From Flavobacterium frigoris PS1 (GTDB lineage Bacteria > Bacteroidota > Bacteroidia > Flavobacteriales > Flavobacteriaceae), in NCBI RefSeq assembly GCF_000252125.1, contig NZ_AHKF01000011.1:19650-83649 (forward strand): DNA of 64,000 nt, written 5' to 3'. The notes under the pieces were generated by a model. The model was not told the origin of the DNA. It was given only the letters and a program-made list of their open reading frames with translations, and did not search any database. The translations under genes and the position numbers were made by a program. How positions within the stretch are numbered: position 1 is the stretch's first letter; every line of letters starts with the position of its first letter. Shown here piece after piece: positions 41,368 to 49,902 of this stretch.

Positions 41368-41966
41368 TATGTATTAGGGTTTTGTAATTGTTTTTCTAGT
41401 TCTGTAATTCCCGCTGTAGTTGCCATAGCTCTTGTATGATATTCTAATGCTTCTAGCTCAAGTTTTTGTGCTACTTTTTCGGAGCTGGTATTTTCATTGA
41501 TATTAAATATTAGAGTGTAATAAAACTTCACATAAGTGTCTATATCTAAATCGGTTCTGTATAGCCCATTTGCTATTCCTTTTAGAATGTTATTTCTAAA
41601 CCACATTGAGCATTCATTTATTTCTGCTACCATTGTCTTTTCATATATCTCAGGATAATGTTTTTTTAACTGATAGATTGGGGAGCTGTCAGCAGATGAT
41701 TTAAACATGTCACCAAACATTTTTCTTATTTTAAAGTTTTCCTCGATAGCATTGTGATTCATTTGCAAAATTGAATCGATTGTTTCATGAATTTCTTTAT
41801 GTAGCAAAGCAGTGCTTTCCTCTACAAGTAATTCTTTGTTACAGAAGTATTTGTAAATAGTTTTTTTCGAAATGCACATTTCGCTTGCAATATCATCCAT
41901 GGTGATACTCTTAAAGCCTAGCTTTATAAATAGTTCACTTGCTTTTTTTATTATTTTCTCTTTCAT
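41367..41966 (-). CDS. TetR-family transcriptional regulator of the efflux operon
   Basis: A 199-residue DNA-binding regulator. The N-terminal helix-turn-helix is ITMDDIASEMCISKKTIYKYF at residues 20-40, followed by a divergent ligand-binding domain. It lies inside the operon it probably controls, 13 bp after the YceI-like gene and overlapping the TolC gene by one base. Autorepression is the simplest model. A perfect inverted repeat in the promoter upstream of the YceI gene is the candidate operator. Ligand unknown. Confidence 0.9.
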   Translation of the reverse strand: MKEKIIKKASELFIKLGFKSITMDDIASEMCISKKTIYKYFCNKELLVEESTALLHKEIHETIDSILQMNHNAIEENFKIRKMFGDMFKSSADSSPIYQLKKHYPEIYEKTMVAEINECSMWFRNNILKGIANGLYRTDLDIDTYVKFYYTLIFNINENTSSEKVAQKLELEALEYHTRAMATTAGITELEKQLQNPNT

Positions 41967-41979
41967 TTTCTTTTACTTC

Positions 41980-42522
41980 TTATACTGAAAACTCTAAATT
42001 GGCAATCAGTTTTATATCTTGACCTAAGGAAAGTCCTCCCGTTTGATGGTATGAATTTGAGGTTAGTCCAAAATCTTTTCGATTTATTTGTCCCACTACT
42101 TCAAAAACTGCTTTTTCAACCCCTTCGTAGGTTTTTATTCCAATGAATTCAGCGTCTAGTTCTACTACTTTTGTTATGTTATTAATGGTTAATTCCCCTT
42201 TTAGGAAATTAATGTTATTGTTTATTTTTTGGAATGAAGTTGATTTGAAATTGATGTAGGGGAATTCATTAATATCTAAAAAATCATTTAGTCTTAAATG
42301 AGAATCCATTTGCTCCAGTTTATTCTCTTTGTTATTTACATCTAAGCAAAATTCAATGGATGCATCTTCTATTGAATCTTCATGAATATCTATGTGACCT
42401 TTAAATTTATTAATGGATCCTGCTATGTATGCAATTATAGAGTGTCTTGCTTTAATTAGCACATCAGACTGATTAGAATCAATTGTCCATTTTGTTGCTG
42501 AGATTGGTAGAGTTGTATTCAT
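41980..42522 (-). CDS. YceI-like lipocalin-fold domain protein
   Basis: A 180-residue protein starting with KWTIDSNQSDVLIKARHSII, the typical YceI opening, with later matches INFKSTSFQKI, FLKGELTINNITK and KAVFEVVGQINRKDFGL. YceI proteins form an elongated beta-barrel that binds polyisoprenoids or other amphiphiles and are usually exported. This copy has no signal peptide, so it is probably cytoplasmic or moved by another route. It is the promoter-proximal gene of the RND operon, which hints at sensing, carrying or buffering a hydrophobic pump substrate. That is inference from position. Confidence 0.85.
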   Translation of the reverse strand: MNTTLPISATKWTIDSNQSDVLIKARHSIIAYIAGSINKFKGHIDIHEDSIEDASIEFCLDVNNKENKLEQMDSHLRLNDFLDINEFPYINFKSTSFQKINNNINFLKGELTINNITKVVELDAEFIGIKTYEGVEKAVFEVVGQINRKDFGLTSNSYHQTGGLSLGQDIKLIANLEFSV

Positions 42523-42551
42523 AGCTTAATTCCAAATGTTAAATTCGAGTG

Positions 42552-42592
42552 CAAAAGTAAGTTGGAAACTTTGAATACCAAAATAGTTTCCA
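42552..42592 (-). promoter_or_regulatory. promoter of the RND operon with an embedded inverted repeat (candidate TetR operator)
   Basis: On the minus strand, TTG (42581-42579) is followed after exactly 19 nt by TACTTTTG (42559-42552), a textbook Bacteroidetes promoter, about 30 bp before the first start codon. A perfect 8-bp inverted repeat TGGAAACT (42563-42570) / AGTTTCCA (42585-42592) with a 14-nt spacer covers the spacer and the -33 box. A TetR dimer bound there would exclude RNA polymerase. Confidence 0.75.
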
Positions 42593-42679
42593 TTGTATTT
42601 ACGGTAATTTAACATTTCGTTAAGAAACACTATTTGTTATCCACGGGGAATGCTGTAAATTAGCCGAAAATTTACTTCC

Positions 42680-43654
42680 ATGCATGCCATTAATCAGTAT
42701 CAAGATTTCTTCATTAACTACTTAGAGAGTCAATCCATTATTAAGGAACCTGTAAATCTCTATGAACCCATTAGCTATATTTTAGGTCTAGGAGGTAAAA
42801 GGATGCGGCCGGTTTTGACATTAATGACCGCGGAAGTTTTTAATGTGGATTATAAAGAAGCACTAGCCGCTGCTATGGCTGTTGAGGTTTTTCATAACTT
42901 TTCGTTGGTTCATGATGATATTATGGATGATGCGCCTTTACGTCGCGGACACCAAACTGTTCATGAGAAGTGGGATGTTAATTCCGGAATTTTGTCAGGC
43001 GATGCGATGCTTATTTTGGCATATCAGTATTTCGAGCAGTACGAACCGGCTGTTTTTATGAAGTTAGCTAAGCTGTTTAGTAAAACGGCTTTGGAAGTGT
43101 GTGAAGGACAGCAATGGGATGTCGATTTCGAAACGAGGGATGACGTGACTATATCAGAATACCTCAAGATGATTGAGTATAAGACTGCAGTCCTTGTGGC
43201 TGCGGCTATGAAAATGGGTGCGATAATTGCCGAAACTTCAGTAGAGAACGCTAATTTGATTTATGAATTTGGATTAAATTTAGGCTTGGCTTTTCAGCTG
43301 CAGGATGATTATTTAGACGCTTTTGGTGATCCGGAAACTTTTGGAAAGCAAGTCGGGGGTGATATTATTGAAAACAAAAAAACCTATTTGTATTTGAAGG
43401 CAATGGCTTTTTCCAATAAGGAACAAGCTTCCCATTTGTCGCAAGTTTTTTCTACTCATCTTGAGGACAATACGGAAAAAATTATTTGGGTAAAGGACGT
43501 TTTTAATAATTCTGGGGCTTCAAAAGCAACGCAGCAGGAAATACAAGAATATACTTCTAAAGCATTTATAACCTTAGAAAAAATGAATATTGAAGAAGAT
43601 AAAAAAGTAATGTTAAGGACCTTTGGAGAAAATTTAATGAGTCGGAATGTGTAG
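42680..43654 (+). CDS. polyprenyl diphosphate synthase
   Basis: Trans-prenyltransferase that condenses isopentenyl diphosphate onto an allylic diphosphate to make a longer isoprenoid chain. Both aspartate-rich motifs are present: FARM in HDDIMDDAPLRRGHQTVHEKW (about residue 83) and SARM in FQLQDDYLDAFGD (about residue 210). GGKRMRPVLTLMTAE marks the substrate-binding start. The length of 324 residues suits medium- to long-chain synthases that supply the quinone side chain, but the chain length is not certain. It is divergent from the RND operon. Confidence 0.92.
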   Translation: MHAINQYQDFFINYLESQSIIKEPVNLYEPISYILGLGGKRMRPVLTLMTAEVFNVDYKEALAAAMAVEVFHNFSLVHDDIMDDAPLRRGHQTVHEKWDVNSGILSGDAMLILAYQYFEQYEPAVFMKLAKLFSKTALEVCEGQQWDVDFETRDDVTISEYLKMIEYKTAVLVAAAMKMGAIIAETSVENANLIYEFGLNLGLAFQLQDDYLDAFGDPETFGKQVGGDIIENKKTYLYLKAMAFSNKEQASHLSQVFSTHLEDNTEKIIWVKDVFNNSGASKATQQEIQEYTSKAFITLEKMNIEEDKKVMLRTFGENLMSRNV

Positions 43655-43698
43655 ATTTTATAAAACTATGATGCCGTTTAACCAAAAATAAAGAATGA

Positions 43699-44052
43699 AT
43701 GTTTATAGCTCCAAAAAACACGGATTTATTACTTTCTGAAGCAGAGAGTGAAGCCTTGTATCTCAAGCTGATTGAGCAAATTAATAAGGATTTTAATTTG
43801 GCCAATGAAGGGATAGATTTTCCAATGAGCATTTCTCCTGCTGAATTGAAAATTCAATTGCACGAAAAAATCTACAGGCTAATTCAATATAAATTTGCCG
43901 AATACCTTAACCTTCTCTATATAATTGATGTTGCTGAAGACGAGGTAAAAAAAATGGACGGTTCTGATTTGGTTATTTTAGCGGAACAGGTCTCTTTTTT
44001 AATTTTGAAAAGAGAATGGCAAAAAGTCTGGTTTAGAAATAAATACCGATGA
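43699..44052 (+). CDS. conserved hypothetical protein
   Basis: A 117-residue soluble, mostly helical protein with no signal peptide or membrane segment. I do not recognise a family. Notable features are an acidic N-terminal half (LLLSEAESEALYLKLIEQI), KIQLHEKIYRLIQYKFAEYLNLLYIIDV in the middle, and a basic C-terminus REWQKVWFRNKYR. It starts 44 bp after the polyprenyl synthase gene on the same strand, and codon use looks like its neighbours, so it is probably a real gene in the same transcript. Confidence 0.7.
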   Translation: MFIAPKNTDLLLSEAESEALYLKLIEQINKDFNLANEGIDFPMSISPAELKIQLHEKIYRLIQYKFAEYLNLLYIIDVAEDEVKKMDGSDLVILAEQVSFLILKREWQKVWFRNKYR

Positions 44053-44076
44053 TGCTAACTTTGATATGTGTGACTT

Positions 44077-44622
44077 TCAAAAATAGACTCTTACAAAAGG
44101 CATAAAGGCATCGCTATAAACATTTTTGTTGTCGTCTTGTAATATATTATAGCGTACTCCAATGGTTACATTAGCTGTTCGGTATCCTGCACCCAAGAAA
44201 AGTCCCGTATTCCAGAATTGTTCTGAAGTGAGGCTTGGGTCGTTTGGATTTATATTAACGCGTAATTCTTCCAGCTCCGCCGAAAGTTGTATTTCTCTTA
44301 TTGGATTAAATAAAGCTATAAGGCTTCCGCCATATAAATGGGAGTTATAATAATTTTTTTGGCTTACATAAGAATATTGGGCGCCAAGTCCTAGGGACAC
44401 ATATTCATTGAAATTATAAATAGCACTAGGGGTAAGTGATATATCAGTATAGCCAGAGCCAAAACCCAAACCAATCCCGCCGCCAAATTGTACGTTATCC
44501 CAGAAATAATTATTTGATTTTGAGTTGACTCTTTGATTTTGAGCCAATAATTCATTCGAAAATAATAAAATAATAATAACCAAAACTGCTTTTGAAACGC
44601 ACTTAATTTGATTTTTTCTCAT
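44077..44622 (-). CDS. exported outer-membrane beta-barrel protein
   Basis: About 181 residues starting with signal peptide MRKNQIKCVSKAVLVIIILL ending near LLAQ. The mature part alternates polar and aromatic residues in short strands (VQFGGGIGLGFGSG, YVSLGLGAQYSYVSQ, GLFLGAGYRTANVTIGVRY) and ends FMPFVRVYF with a terminal phenylalanine, as expected for an 8-stranded outer-membrane barrel. Upstream in-frame ATGs at 44628 and 44643 are possible, but 44622 gives a compact signal peptide. Function unknown. It is divergent from sucA with 116 bp between the starts. Confidence 0.8.
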   Translation of the reverse strand: MRKNQIKCVSKAVLVIIILLFSNELLAQNQRVNSKSNNYFWDNVQFGGGIGLGFGSGYTDISLTPSAIYNFNEYVSLGLGAQYSYVSQKNYYNSHLYGGSLIALFNPIREIQLSAELEELRVNINPNDPSLTSEQFWNTGLFLGAGYRTANVTIGVRYNILQDDNKNVYSDAFMPFVRVYF

Positions 44623-44693
44623 AAACATTTCCTTTTTTAACATTTTAACATATAAAAGTAATTAAAAGTAAATGTAAATTTAGTGGATTATTG

Positions 44694-44701
44694 TACTTTT
44701 G
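44694..44701 (+). promoter_or_regulatory. -7 element upstream of sucA
   Basis: TACTTTTG is an exact TAnnTTTG match, 38 bp before the sucA ATG. No TTG is found 19-20 nt upstream (ATG occurs there instead), so the -33 box is weak. Confidence 0.55.
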
Positions 44702-44738
44702 CCAAACTATTTTAACAAAAAGTATATTCACTAAAATT

Positions 44739-47513
44739 ATGGATAGGTTCTCATTTTTAAACGCAGCACACACAGAATTTTTTGCACAATTATACGATCA
44801 GTACTTAGAAAACCCAGATAGCGTAGAGCCAAGTTGGAGAAGTTTCTTTCAAGGTTTTGACTTTGGGATGGAAACCTACAATGGCGAAAACCCTGTTGAA
44901 CATATTGTCAATGTTGCTTCTGGCACTGCTGACTACTCTCAGATTTCTGAAAAACTTCAAAAAGAGTTTAATGTATTAAAACTAGTAGAAGGATATCGCT
45001 CTAGGGGACATTTGTTTACTAAAACAAACCCAGTAAGAGATAGGAGGATATTTGAGCCTAATCTTGACATTGCTAATTTTGGACTTTCATCATCAGATTT
45101 AAATACTGTTTTTGATGCAGCTAAAATTATTGGGCAAGCTCCTTGTACTTTAACTGATATCATAAAACACCTTGATACCATATACTGTCAGCACATAGGT
45201 GTTGAGTATATGTACATCCGTAAGCCAGAAATTGTAAACTGGATTCAAGAGAAAGTTGGAGTAAACGACAATAAACCTAATTTTTCTATTGATGAGAAGA
45301 AAGGGATTTTAAATAAATTAAATCAAGCGGTTTCATTTGAGAATTTCTTACATACCAAGTATGTAGGTCAAAAACGTTTTTCATTAGAAGGTGGGGAATC
45401 AATTATTCCTGCTCTTGATACTTTAATCGAGAGAGCTGCTCAAATGGGAGTGGAGCAGTTTGTAATGGGAATGGCTCACCGTGGTCGTTTAAATATATTG
45501 GCTAATATCTTCGGTAAATCAACACAAGATATCTTCGGAGAGTTTGATGGTAAAGATTATGATAAAGAGTATTTTGATGGAGATGTTAAGTACCACCTTG
45601 GTTTAACTGCTGACAAAATAACAAGTACAGGTAAAAAAATTAATATAAATCTTGCTCCTAACCCTTCTCACCTTGAAACAGTAGGTGCAGTGATCGAGGG
45701 TATTACAAGAGCGAAACAAGATAAATATTTCCCAAATGATTTTTCTAAAGTACTACCTATCGCTGTTCACGGTGATGCTGCAATTGCAGGACAAGGTATT
45801 CTTTATGAAATTATCCAGATGGCACAGCTTGAAGGATACAAAACAGGAGGAACTATTCATATCGTAATCAATAATCAAGTAGGTTTTACAACTAACTATC
45901 TTGATGCACGTTCGTCTACATATTGTACTGATGTTGCAAAAGTAACTTTGTCACCAGTTTTACACGTTAATGCAGATGATGCTGAGGCGGTAGTTCATGC
46001 GATGAATTTTGCATTGGATTTCAGAATGGAGTTTGGTCGTGACGTATTTATTGATTTATTAGGATATAGAAAATATGGTCATAATGAAGGTGATGAGCCT
46101 CGTTTTACACAACCAGTTTTATATAAAATAATTGCAAAGCATAAAAACCCTAGAGACCTTTATGCTGAGAAGTTATTGTCTGATGGTGTCATTGACGCTA
46201 CATATGTAAACGGCCTCGAAAAAGAATACAAGTCTAATATGGAGCTGAATTTAGAAGCTTCTCGTAAAAAAGATTTGACCATTATTACTCCATTTATGAA
46301 AAATGAATGGTTAGGTTTTGAACAGGTTACTGATAAACAAATGTTGCAAAAAGTAGATACTTCTTATTCAAGAGAAGGATTGACTGAAGTAGCTAATGCA
46401 GTTTGTAACTTACCGTCAGATAAAAAATTCATTAATAAAATCCAAAAACTAATCAACGATCGAAAAACAATGTTTTTTGACACTAATAAGTTAGATTGGG
46501 GAATGGCTGAGCACTTAGCTTACGGATCTTTATTACAAGAAGGATATGATGTTCGTATTTCTGGACAAGACGTAGAAAGAGGAACGTTCTCTCACCGTCA
46601 TGCTGTTGTAAAAGTAGAAGACTCTGAAGAAGAAGTTGTTTTAATCAATAACTTAGAAGGTAAAAAAGGAAACTTTAATATCTACAATTCGTTGTTGTCT
46701 GAGTACGGAGTATTGGGATTTGATTATGGTTATGCATTAGCAAACCCTAATACACTAACCATTTGGGAAGCACAATTTGGAGATTTCTCTAATGGAGCCC
46801 AAATTATGATTGACCAATACATCTCTTGTGGAGAAGATAAATGGAATAATCAAAATGGTATTGTTTTGTTATTGCCGCACGGATATGAAGGGCAAGGAGC
46901 AGAGCACTCTTCAGCTAGAATGGAACGTTACTTACAACTTTGTGCAAGACACAATATGTTTGTAGCTGATTGTACTACGCCAGCTAACTTCTTTCACTTG
47001 TTAAGAAGACAAATGAAAACAAAATTCCGTAAACCATTAATCGTGTTCTCACCTAAGAGTTTATTACGTGATCCAAGATGTGTGTCTACAATCGAAGAAT
47101 TAGAAAACGGTAGTTTCCAAGAAACTATTGATGATATAACAGTAAACAAAGCAGATGTGAAAACATTAGTTTTCTGTACGGGTAAATTCTATTATGATAT
47201 TACAGCCGAAAGAGAAAACAATGGTCGTACAGATGTTGCAGTTGTTAGAATTGAACAATTATTTCCATTGCCAGTAGAGCAGTTAAAAGAAATAATTGCA
47301 CAATATCCAAACGCTGATGATTATGTATGGGCACAAGAAGAGCCTAAGAACATGGGGGCTTATAGTTTCATGTTAATGAATTTTAATTTAGTAAAATTCA
47401 GACTGGCCTCTTTAAAAGCATATTCTGCATCAGCATCAGGAAGTTCTACAAGAGCAAAACGTCGTCATGCAGATGCAATCAAAATGGTTTTTGATAAAAA
47501 CTTATTTGTATAA
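44739..47513 (+). CDS. sucA: 2-oxoglutarate dehydrogenase E1 component
   Basis: Thiamine-diphosphate enzyme that decarboxylates 2-oxoglutarate in the TCA cycle and passes the succinyl group to lipoyl-SucB. The ATG at 44739 gives 924 residues starting MDRFSFLNAAHTEFFAQLY; a TTG-started extension from 44691 includes the -7 element and is rejected. Hallmarks are FVMGMAHRGRLNILANIFGK, the ThDP motif beginning VHGDAAIAGQGI, INNQVGFTTNYLDARSSTYC and GTFSHRHAVV in the pyrimidine domain. It is followed by sucB after 161 bp that contain a dispersed repeat. Confidence 0.97.
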   Translation: MDRFSFLNAAHTEFFAQLYDQYLENPDSVEPSWRSFFQGFDFGMETYNGENPVEHIVNVASGTADYSQISEKLQKEFNVLKLVEGYRSRGHLFTKTNPVRDRRIFEPNLDIANFGLSSSDLNTVFDAAKIIGQAPCTLTDIIKHLDTIYCQHIGVEYMYIRKPEIVNWIQEKVGVNDNKPNFSIDEKKGILNKLNQAVSFENFLHTKYVGQKRFSLEGGESIIPALDTLIERAAQMGVEQFVMGMAHRGRLNILANIFGKSTQDIFGEFDGKDYDKEYFDGDVKYHLGLTADKITSTGKKININLAPNPSHLETVGAVIEGITRAKQDKYFPNDFSKVLPIAVHGDAAIAGQGILYEIIQMAQLEGYKTGGTIHIVINNQVGFTTNYLDARSSTYCTDVAKVTLSPVLHVNADDAEAVVHAMNFALDFRMEFGRDVFIDLLGYRKYGHNEGDEPRFTQPVLYKIIAKHKNPRDLYAEKLLSDGVIDATYVNGLEKEYKSNMELNLEASRKKDLTIITPFMKNEWLGFEQVTDKQMLQKVDTSYSREGLTEVANAVCNLPSDKKFINKIQKLINDRKTMFFDTNKLDWGMAEHLAYGSLLQEGYDVRISGQDVERGTFSHRHAVVKVEDSEEEVVLINNLEGKKGNFNIYNSLLSEYGVLGFDYGYALANPNTLTIWEAQFGDFSNGAQIMIDQYISCGEDKWNNQNGIVLLLPHGYEGQGAEHSSARMERYLQLCARHNMFVADCTTPANFFHLLRRQMKTKFRKPLIVFSPKSLLRDPRCVSTIEELENGSFQETIDDITVNKADVKTLVFCTGKFYYDITAERENNGRTDVAVVRIEQLFPLPVEQLKEIIAQYPNADDYVWAQEEPKNMGAYSFMLMNFNLVKFRLASLKAYSASASGSSTRAKRRHADAIKMVFDKNLFV

Positions 47514-47520
47514 AATTAGA

Positions 47521-47596
47521 AGCTATTTCCTGCTGTTCGCTGTATCTTTTTCTTTTTAAAGAAAAAATAAAAAGGATGCCGCTACCATCAGGGCTA
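47521..47596. repeat. dispersed palindromic repeat, copy in the sucA-sucB gap
   Basis: A 76-bp element from AGCTATTTCCTGCTGTTCG to CCATCAGGGCTA with a central near-perfect hairpin CTTTTTCTTTTT / AAAAATAAAAAG. It is homologous to the element at 25550-25626 in the nuoI-nuoH gap. Here it is sense with respect to the sucAB transcript. The remainder of the gap (to 47674) is AT-rich with no gene. Confidence 0.7.
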
Positions 47597-47674
47597 AAAA
47601 TAAACAAACAATAAACAGTAGTTGTTTTTAAAACGACTCGAACAATAAAATTCATAATTTAAAAATTATATAAG

Positions 47675-48895
47675 ATGATTTTAGAAATGAAAGTCCCATC
47701 ACCAGGGGAATCTATTAAGGAAGTTGAAATTGCAACTTGGTTAGTAAAAGACGGAGATTACGTAGAGAAAGACCAAGCAATTGCTGAGGTTGATTCTGAT
47801 AAAGCAACACTGGAATTACCAGCTGAAGCGAGTGGGATTATCACATTAAAAGCAGAAGAAGGTGATGCAGTAGCAGTAGGTGCAGTAGTTTGTTTAATTG
47901 ATACGGCAGCCGCTAAGCCAGCTGGTTCAGCTCCGGCAGAAGCAGCACCGGCTCCAGTTACCGAAGCGCCAAAAGCAGCTCCAGCTCCTGTAGCGGCAGC
48001 TCCAGCAGCAACATACGCTTCAGGGACACCATCCCCAGCAGCAAGAAAAATATTAGACGAAAAAAATATCGCTCCAGCAGCTGTAACAGGAACTGGTAAA
48101 GACGGAAGAATCACTAAAGATGATGCTGTAAATGCAGTACCATCTATGGGAACTCCCACAGGAGGAAGCCGTGGCTCTGAGCGTTCAAAACTATCAATGT
48201 TACGTCGTAAAGTAGCAGAAAGATTGGTTTCCGCTAAAAATGAAACGGCCATGTTAACTACTTTCAATGAAGTAAACATGACGCCTATTAACTTGATTCG
48301 TAATCAATACAAAGAGGAATTCAAAGCTAAACATGCAGGTGTTGGTTTAGGATATATGTCGTTTTTTACTAAAGCGGTTACTAGAGCCTTGAAATTGTAT
48401 CCAGACGTTAATTCAATGATGGATGGTGATTATAAAATAGCTTACGATTTCTGTGATATTTCAATCGCGGTTTCTGGACCAAAAGGATTAATGGTTCCTG
48501 TAGTTCGTAATGCTGAAAACTTGACTTTCCGTGGTGTTGAATCAGATATTAAAAGATTAGCAATAAAAGCACGTGATGGTCAAATTACCGTTGATGATAT
48601 GACTGGTGGTACTTTTACAATTACTAATGGTGGTGTATTTGGATCTATGTTATCTACTCCTATTATTAATCCTCCTCAGTCAGGAATTCTTGGAATGCAC
48701 AACATTATCGAACGTCCTATTGCCGTAAACGGAAAAGTAGAAATTCACCCTATGATGTATGTGGCACTTTCTTATGATCATAGAATTATTGATGGTCGCG
48801 AGTCTGTAGGTTTCTTGGTTGCTGTTAAAGAAGCATTAGAGAATCCAATGGAATTATTGTTAGACAACAATCCTAAGAGAGCTTTTGAATTATAA
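47675..48895 (+). CDS. sucB: 2-oxoglutarate dehydrogenase E2 (dihydrolipoyllysine succinyltransferase)
   Basis: Transfers the succinyl group from E1 to CoA and forms the core of the 2-oxoglutarate dehydrogenase complex. It has 406 residues. The lipoyl domain has its target lysine in VDSDKAT (Lys43). An Ala/Pro-rich linker (about residues 78-115) leads to the E1/E3-binding domain ([13 protein letters not shown] to DGRITKDDA). The catalytic domain has the active-site histidine in [13 protein letters not shown] near residue 375. Gene order sucA-sucB supports the assignment over the pyruvate E2. Confidence 0.96.
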   Translation: MILEMKVPSPGESIKEVEIATWLVKDGDYVEKDQAIAEVDSDKATLELPAEASGIITLKAEEGDAVAVGAVVCLIDTAAAKPAGSAPAEAAPAPVTEAPKAAPAPVAAAPAATYASGTPSPAARKILDEKNIAPAAVTGTGKDGRITKDDAVNAVPSMGTPTGGSRGSERSKLSMLRRKVAERLVSAKNETAMLTTFNEVNMTPINLIRNQYKEEFKAKHAGVGLGYMSFFTKAVTRALKLYPDVNSMMDGDYKIAYDFCDISIAVSGPKGLMVPVVRNAENLTFRGVESDIKRLAIKARDGQITVDDMTGGTFTITNGGVFGSMLSTPIINPPQSGILGMHNIIERPIAVNGKVEIHPMMYVALSYDHRIIDGRESVGFLVAVKEALENPMELLLDNNPKRAFEL

Positions 48896-48913
48896 GAACT
48901 CTATTTCAAAATA

Positions 48914-48955
48914 ACTAAAAAATCCCGTTTGAATACTCAAACGGGATTTTTTAGT
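48914..48955. terminator. bidirectional terminator overlapping the stop codon of the convergent gene
   Basis: A perfect 19-bp stem: ACTAAAAAATCCCGTTTGA (48914-48932) and its reverse complement at 48937-48955, loop ATAC. T run follows on +, A run (T on -) on the other side. The TAA of the minus-strand lipoprotein gene (48953-48951) lies inside the 3' arm, so the two transcripts share one hairpin. Confidence 0.9.
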
Positions 48956-49697
48956 TACTTCTATATTTAACAAAATCAAAAAGAGCATAATTCTTAGTTT
49001 TGGGAATATGATCACCCATGAAAGTGAGATTTTCTACACTGCAAAAAATCTTAAACTTGCTTTTGGTTCCATAATTAAGTTGTGTTGTTGCTGCTTGTTG
49101 GCCATTGATTATCCAGCTCACTTTATACTTTCCACTTGAATTTAATCTTAGTTCCATTGAAAAAGTATGCCATTGCCCTCTTTTGATTTTTGTGTCATGA
49201 GATTTATGTGGGTTTCCCTGTGAGGTCATAGATACGATTAGATCATCTGCTTCTGCATTTAGTTCATTTCTCATACTTTGTTTTCCATAGCCTATTTCAT
49301 AATCAAGTTCGTGAGCGTTGCTATTGTATAGAAATGCACCTATGCTCGCCATGTCACCAATACCCATTTCAGGGACGTATACTCTCCAAGTGTAAGTTCC
49401 AGTTGTATAAGTTGAAGTAGTTTTTATTTTCGTACGATCCCAAGTGTTGGGACGAGTAAAAATAGTTAAGTTTTTATTCTCGATAAAGTAATTTACACTG
49501 CCCGCTTGTGTAGCATCTTCCCAGCCTGATAGATCGTGGAAATCCCATAATTTAGCAGTTGTGGTTGTGCTGGGTTTAGCTGAGTTGTCATTAGCAGTGG
49601 TAGGCATTTTTGGTTTATTTATAGTTATACCCCCGGCACTGCAGGAATGCAATAGTAATCCTATAATTACCCCTAGTATTTTAATTTTCGGTTTCAA
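48951..49697 (-). CDS. lipoprotein with GH16-like (concanavalin A-like) fold
   Basis: A 248-residue exported lipoprotein. A short hydrophobic signal ends in the lipobox LLHSC, followed by a Thr/Pro/Asn-rich linker. The mature part resembles a beta-jelly-roll: WDFHDLSGWEDATQAGSVNY, TGTYTWRVYVPEMGIGDMAS, and HELDYEIGYGKQSMRNELN. The E-L-D-Y-E run matches the GH16 catalytic pattern ExDxE. A beta-glucanase or galactanase-type activity is possible, but surrounding GH16 features are weak, so it may be a non-catalytic relative. It ends inside the terminator shared with sucB. Confidence 0.6.
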   Translation of the reverse strand: MKPKIKILGVIIGLLLHSCSAGGITINKPKMPTTANDNSAKPSTTTTAKLWDFHDLSGWEDATQAGSVNYFIENKNLTIFTRPNTWDRTKIKTTSTYTTGTYTWRVYVPEMGIGDMASIGAFLYNSNAHELDYEIGYGKQSMRNELNAEADDLIVSMTSQGNPHKSHDTKIKRGQWHTFSMELRLNSSGKYKVSWIINGQQAATTQLNYGTKSKFKIFCSVENLTFMGDHIPKTKNYALFDFVKYRSN

Positions 49698-49729
49698 GGA
49701 TATAATTTGTTAAATGATGATTTCCGTGG

Positions 49730-49850
49730 TAAATATAAGCAATGATTATAATTATCAATAATTGGCTTTCCTTTCGTTAGTACATTGGCTGCAATTAGGC
49801 CGCGAAAAAATCAGAGTATGTATTGAATTAATAATAGCAAAACTAGTATC
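49730..49850 (-). pseudogene. decayed partial duplicate of the neighbouring retropepsin-like gene
   Basis: Translating the minus strand gives GLIAANVLTKGKPIIDNYN then HCLYL, which aligns with GIIGADVLMKGKAIVDYYN then HYLYL at the C-terminus of the gene at 49903-50346. DNA similarity extends upstream (the sequence coding for ALIQ and AATTCAA is recognisable) but in another frame and with a stop codon. The terminal stop is lost. No start or active-site DTG is present, so this is a remnant of a tandem duplication lying about 50 bp downstream of the intact copy. Confidence 0.75.
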
Positions 49851-49902
49851 CTGCAATAAAGAAGCGGCGCCTTTTTTTTTATTTTAAATACTAAATGAAG
49901 GC

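Noticed and set aside
44691..44738. TTG-initiated extension of sucA
   Set aside because: It would start inside the TACTTTTG -7 element; the ATG at 44739 gives the family N-terminus.
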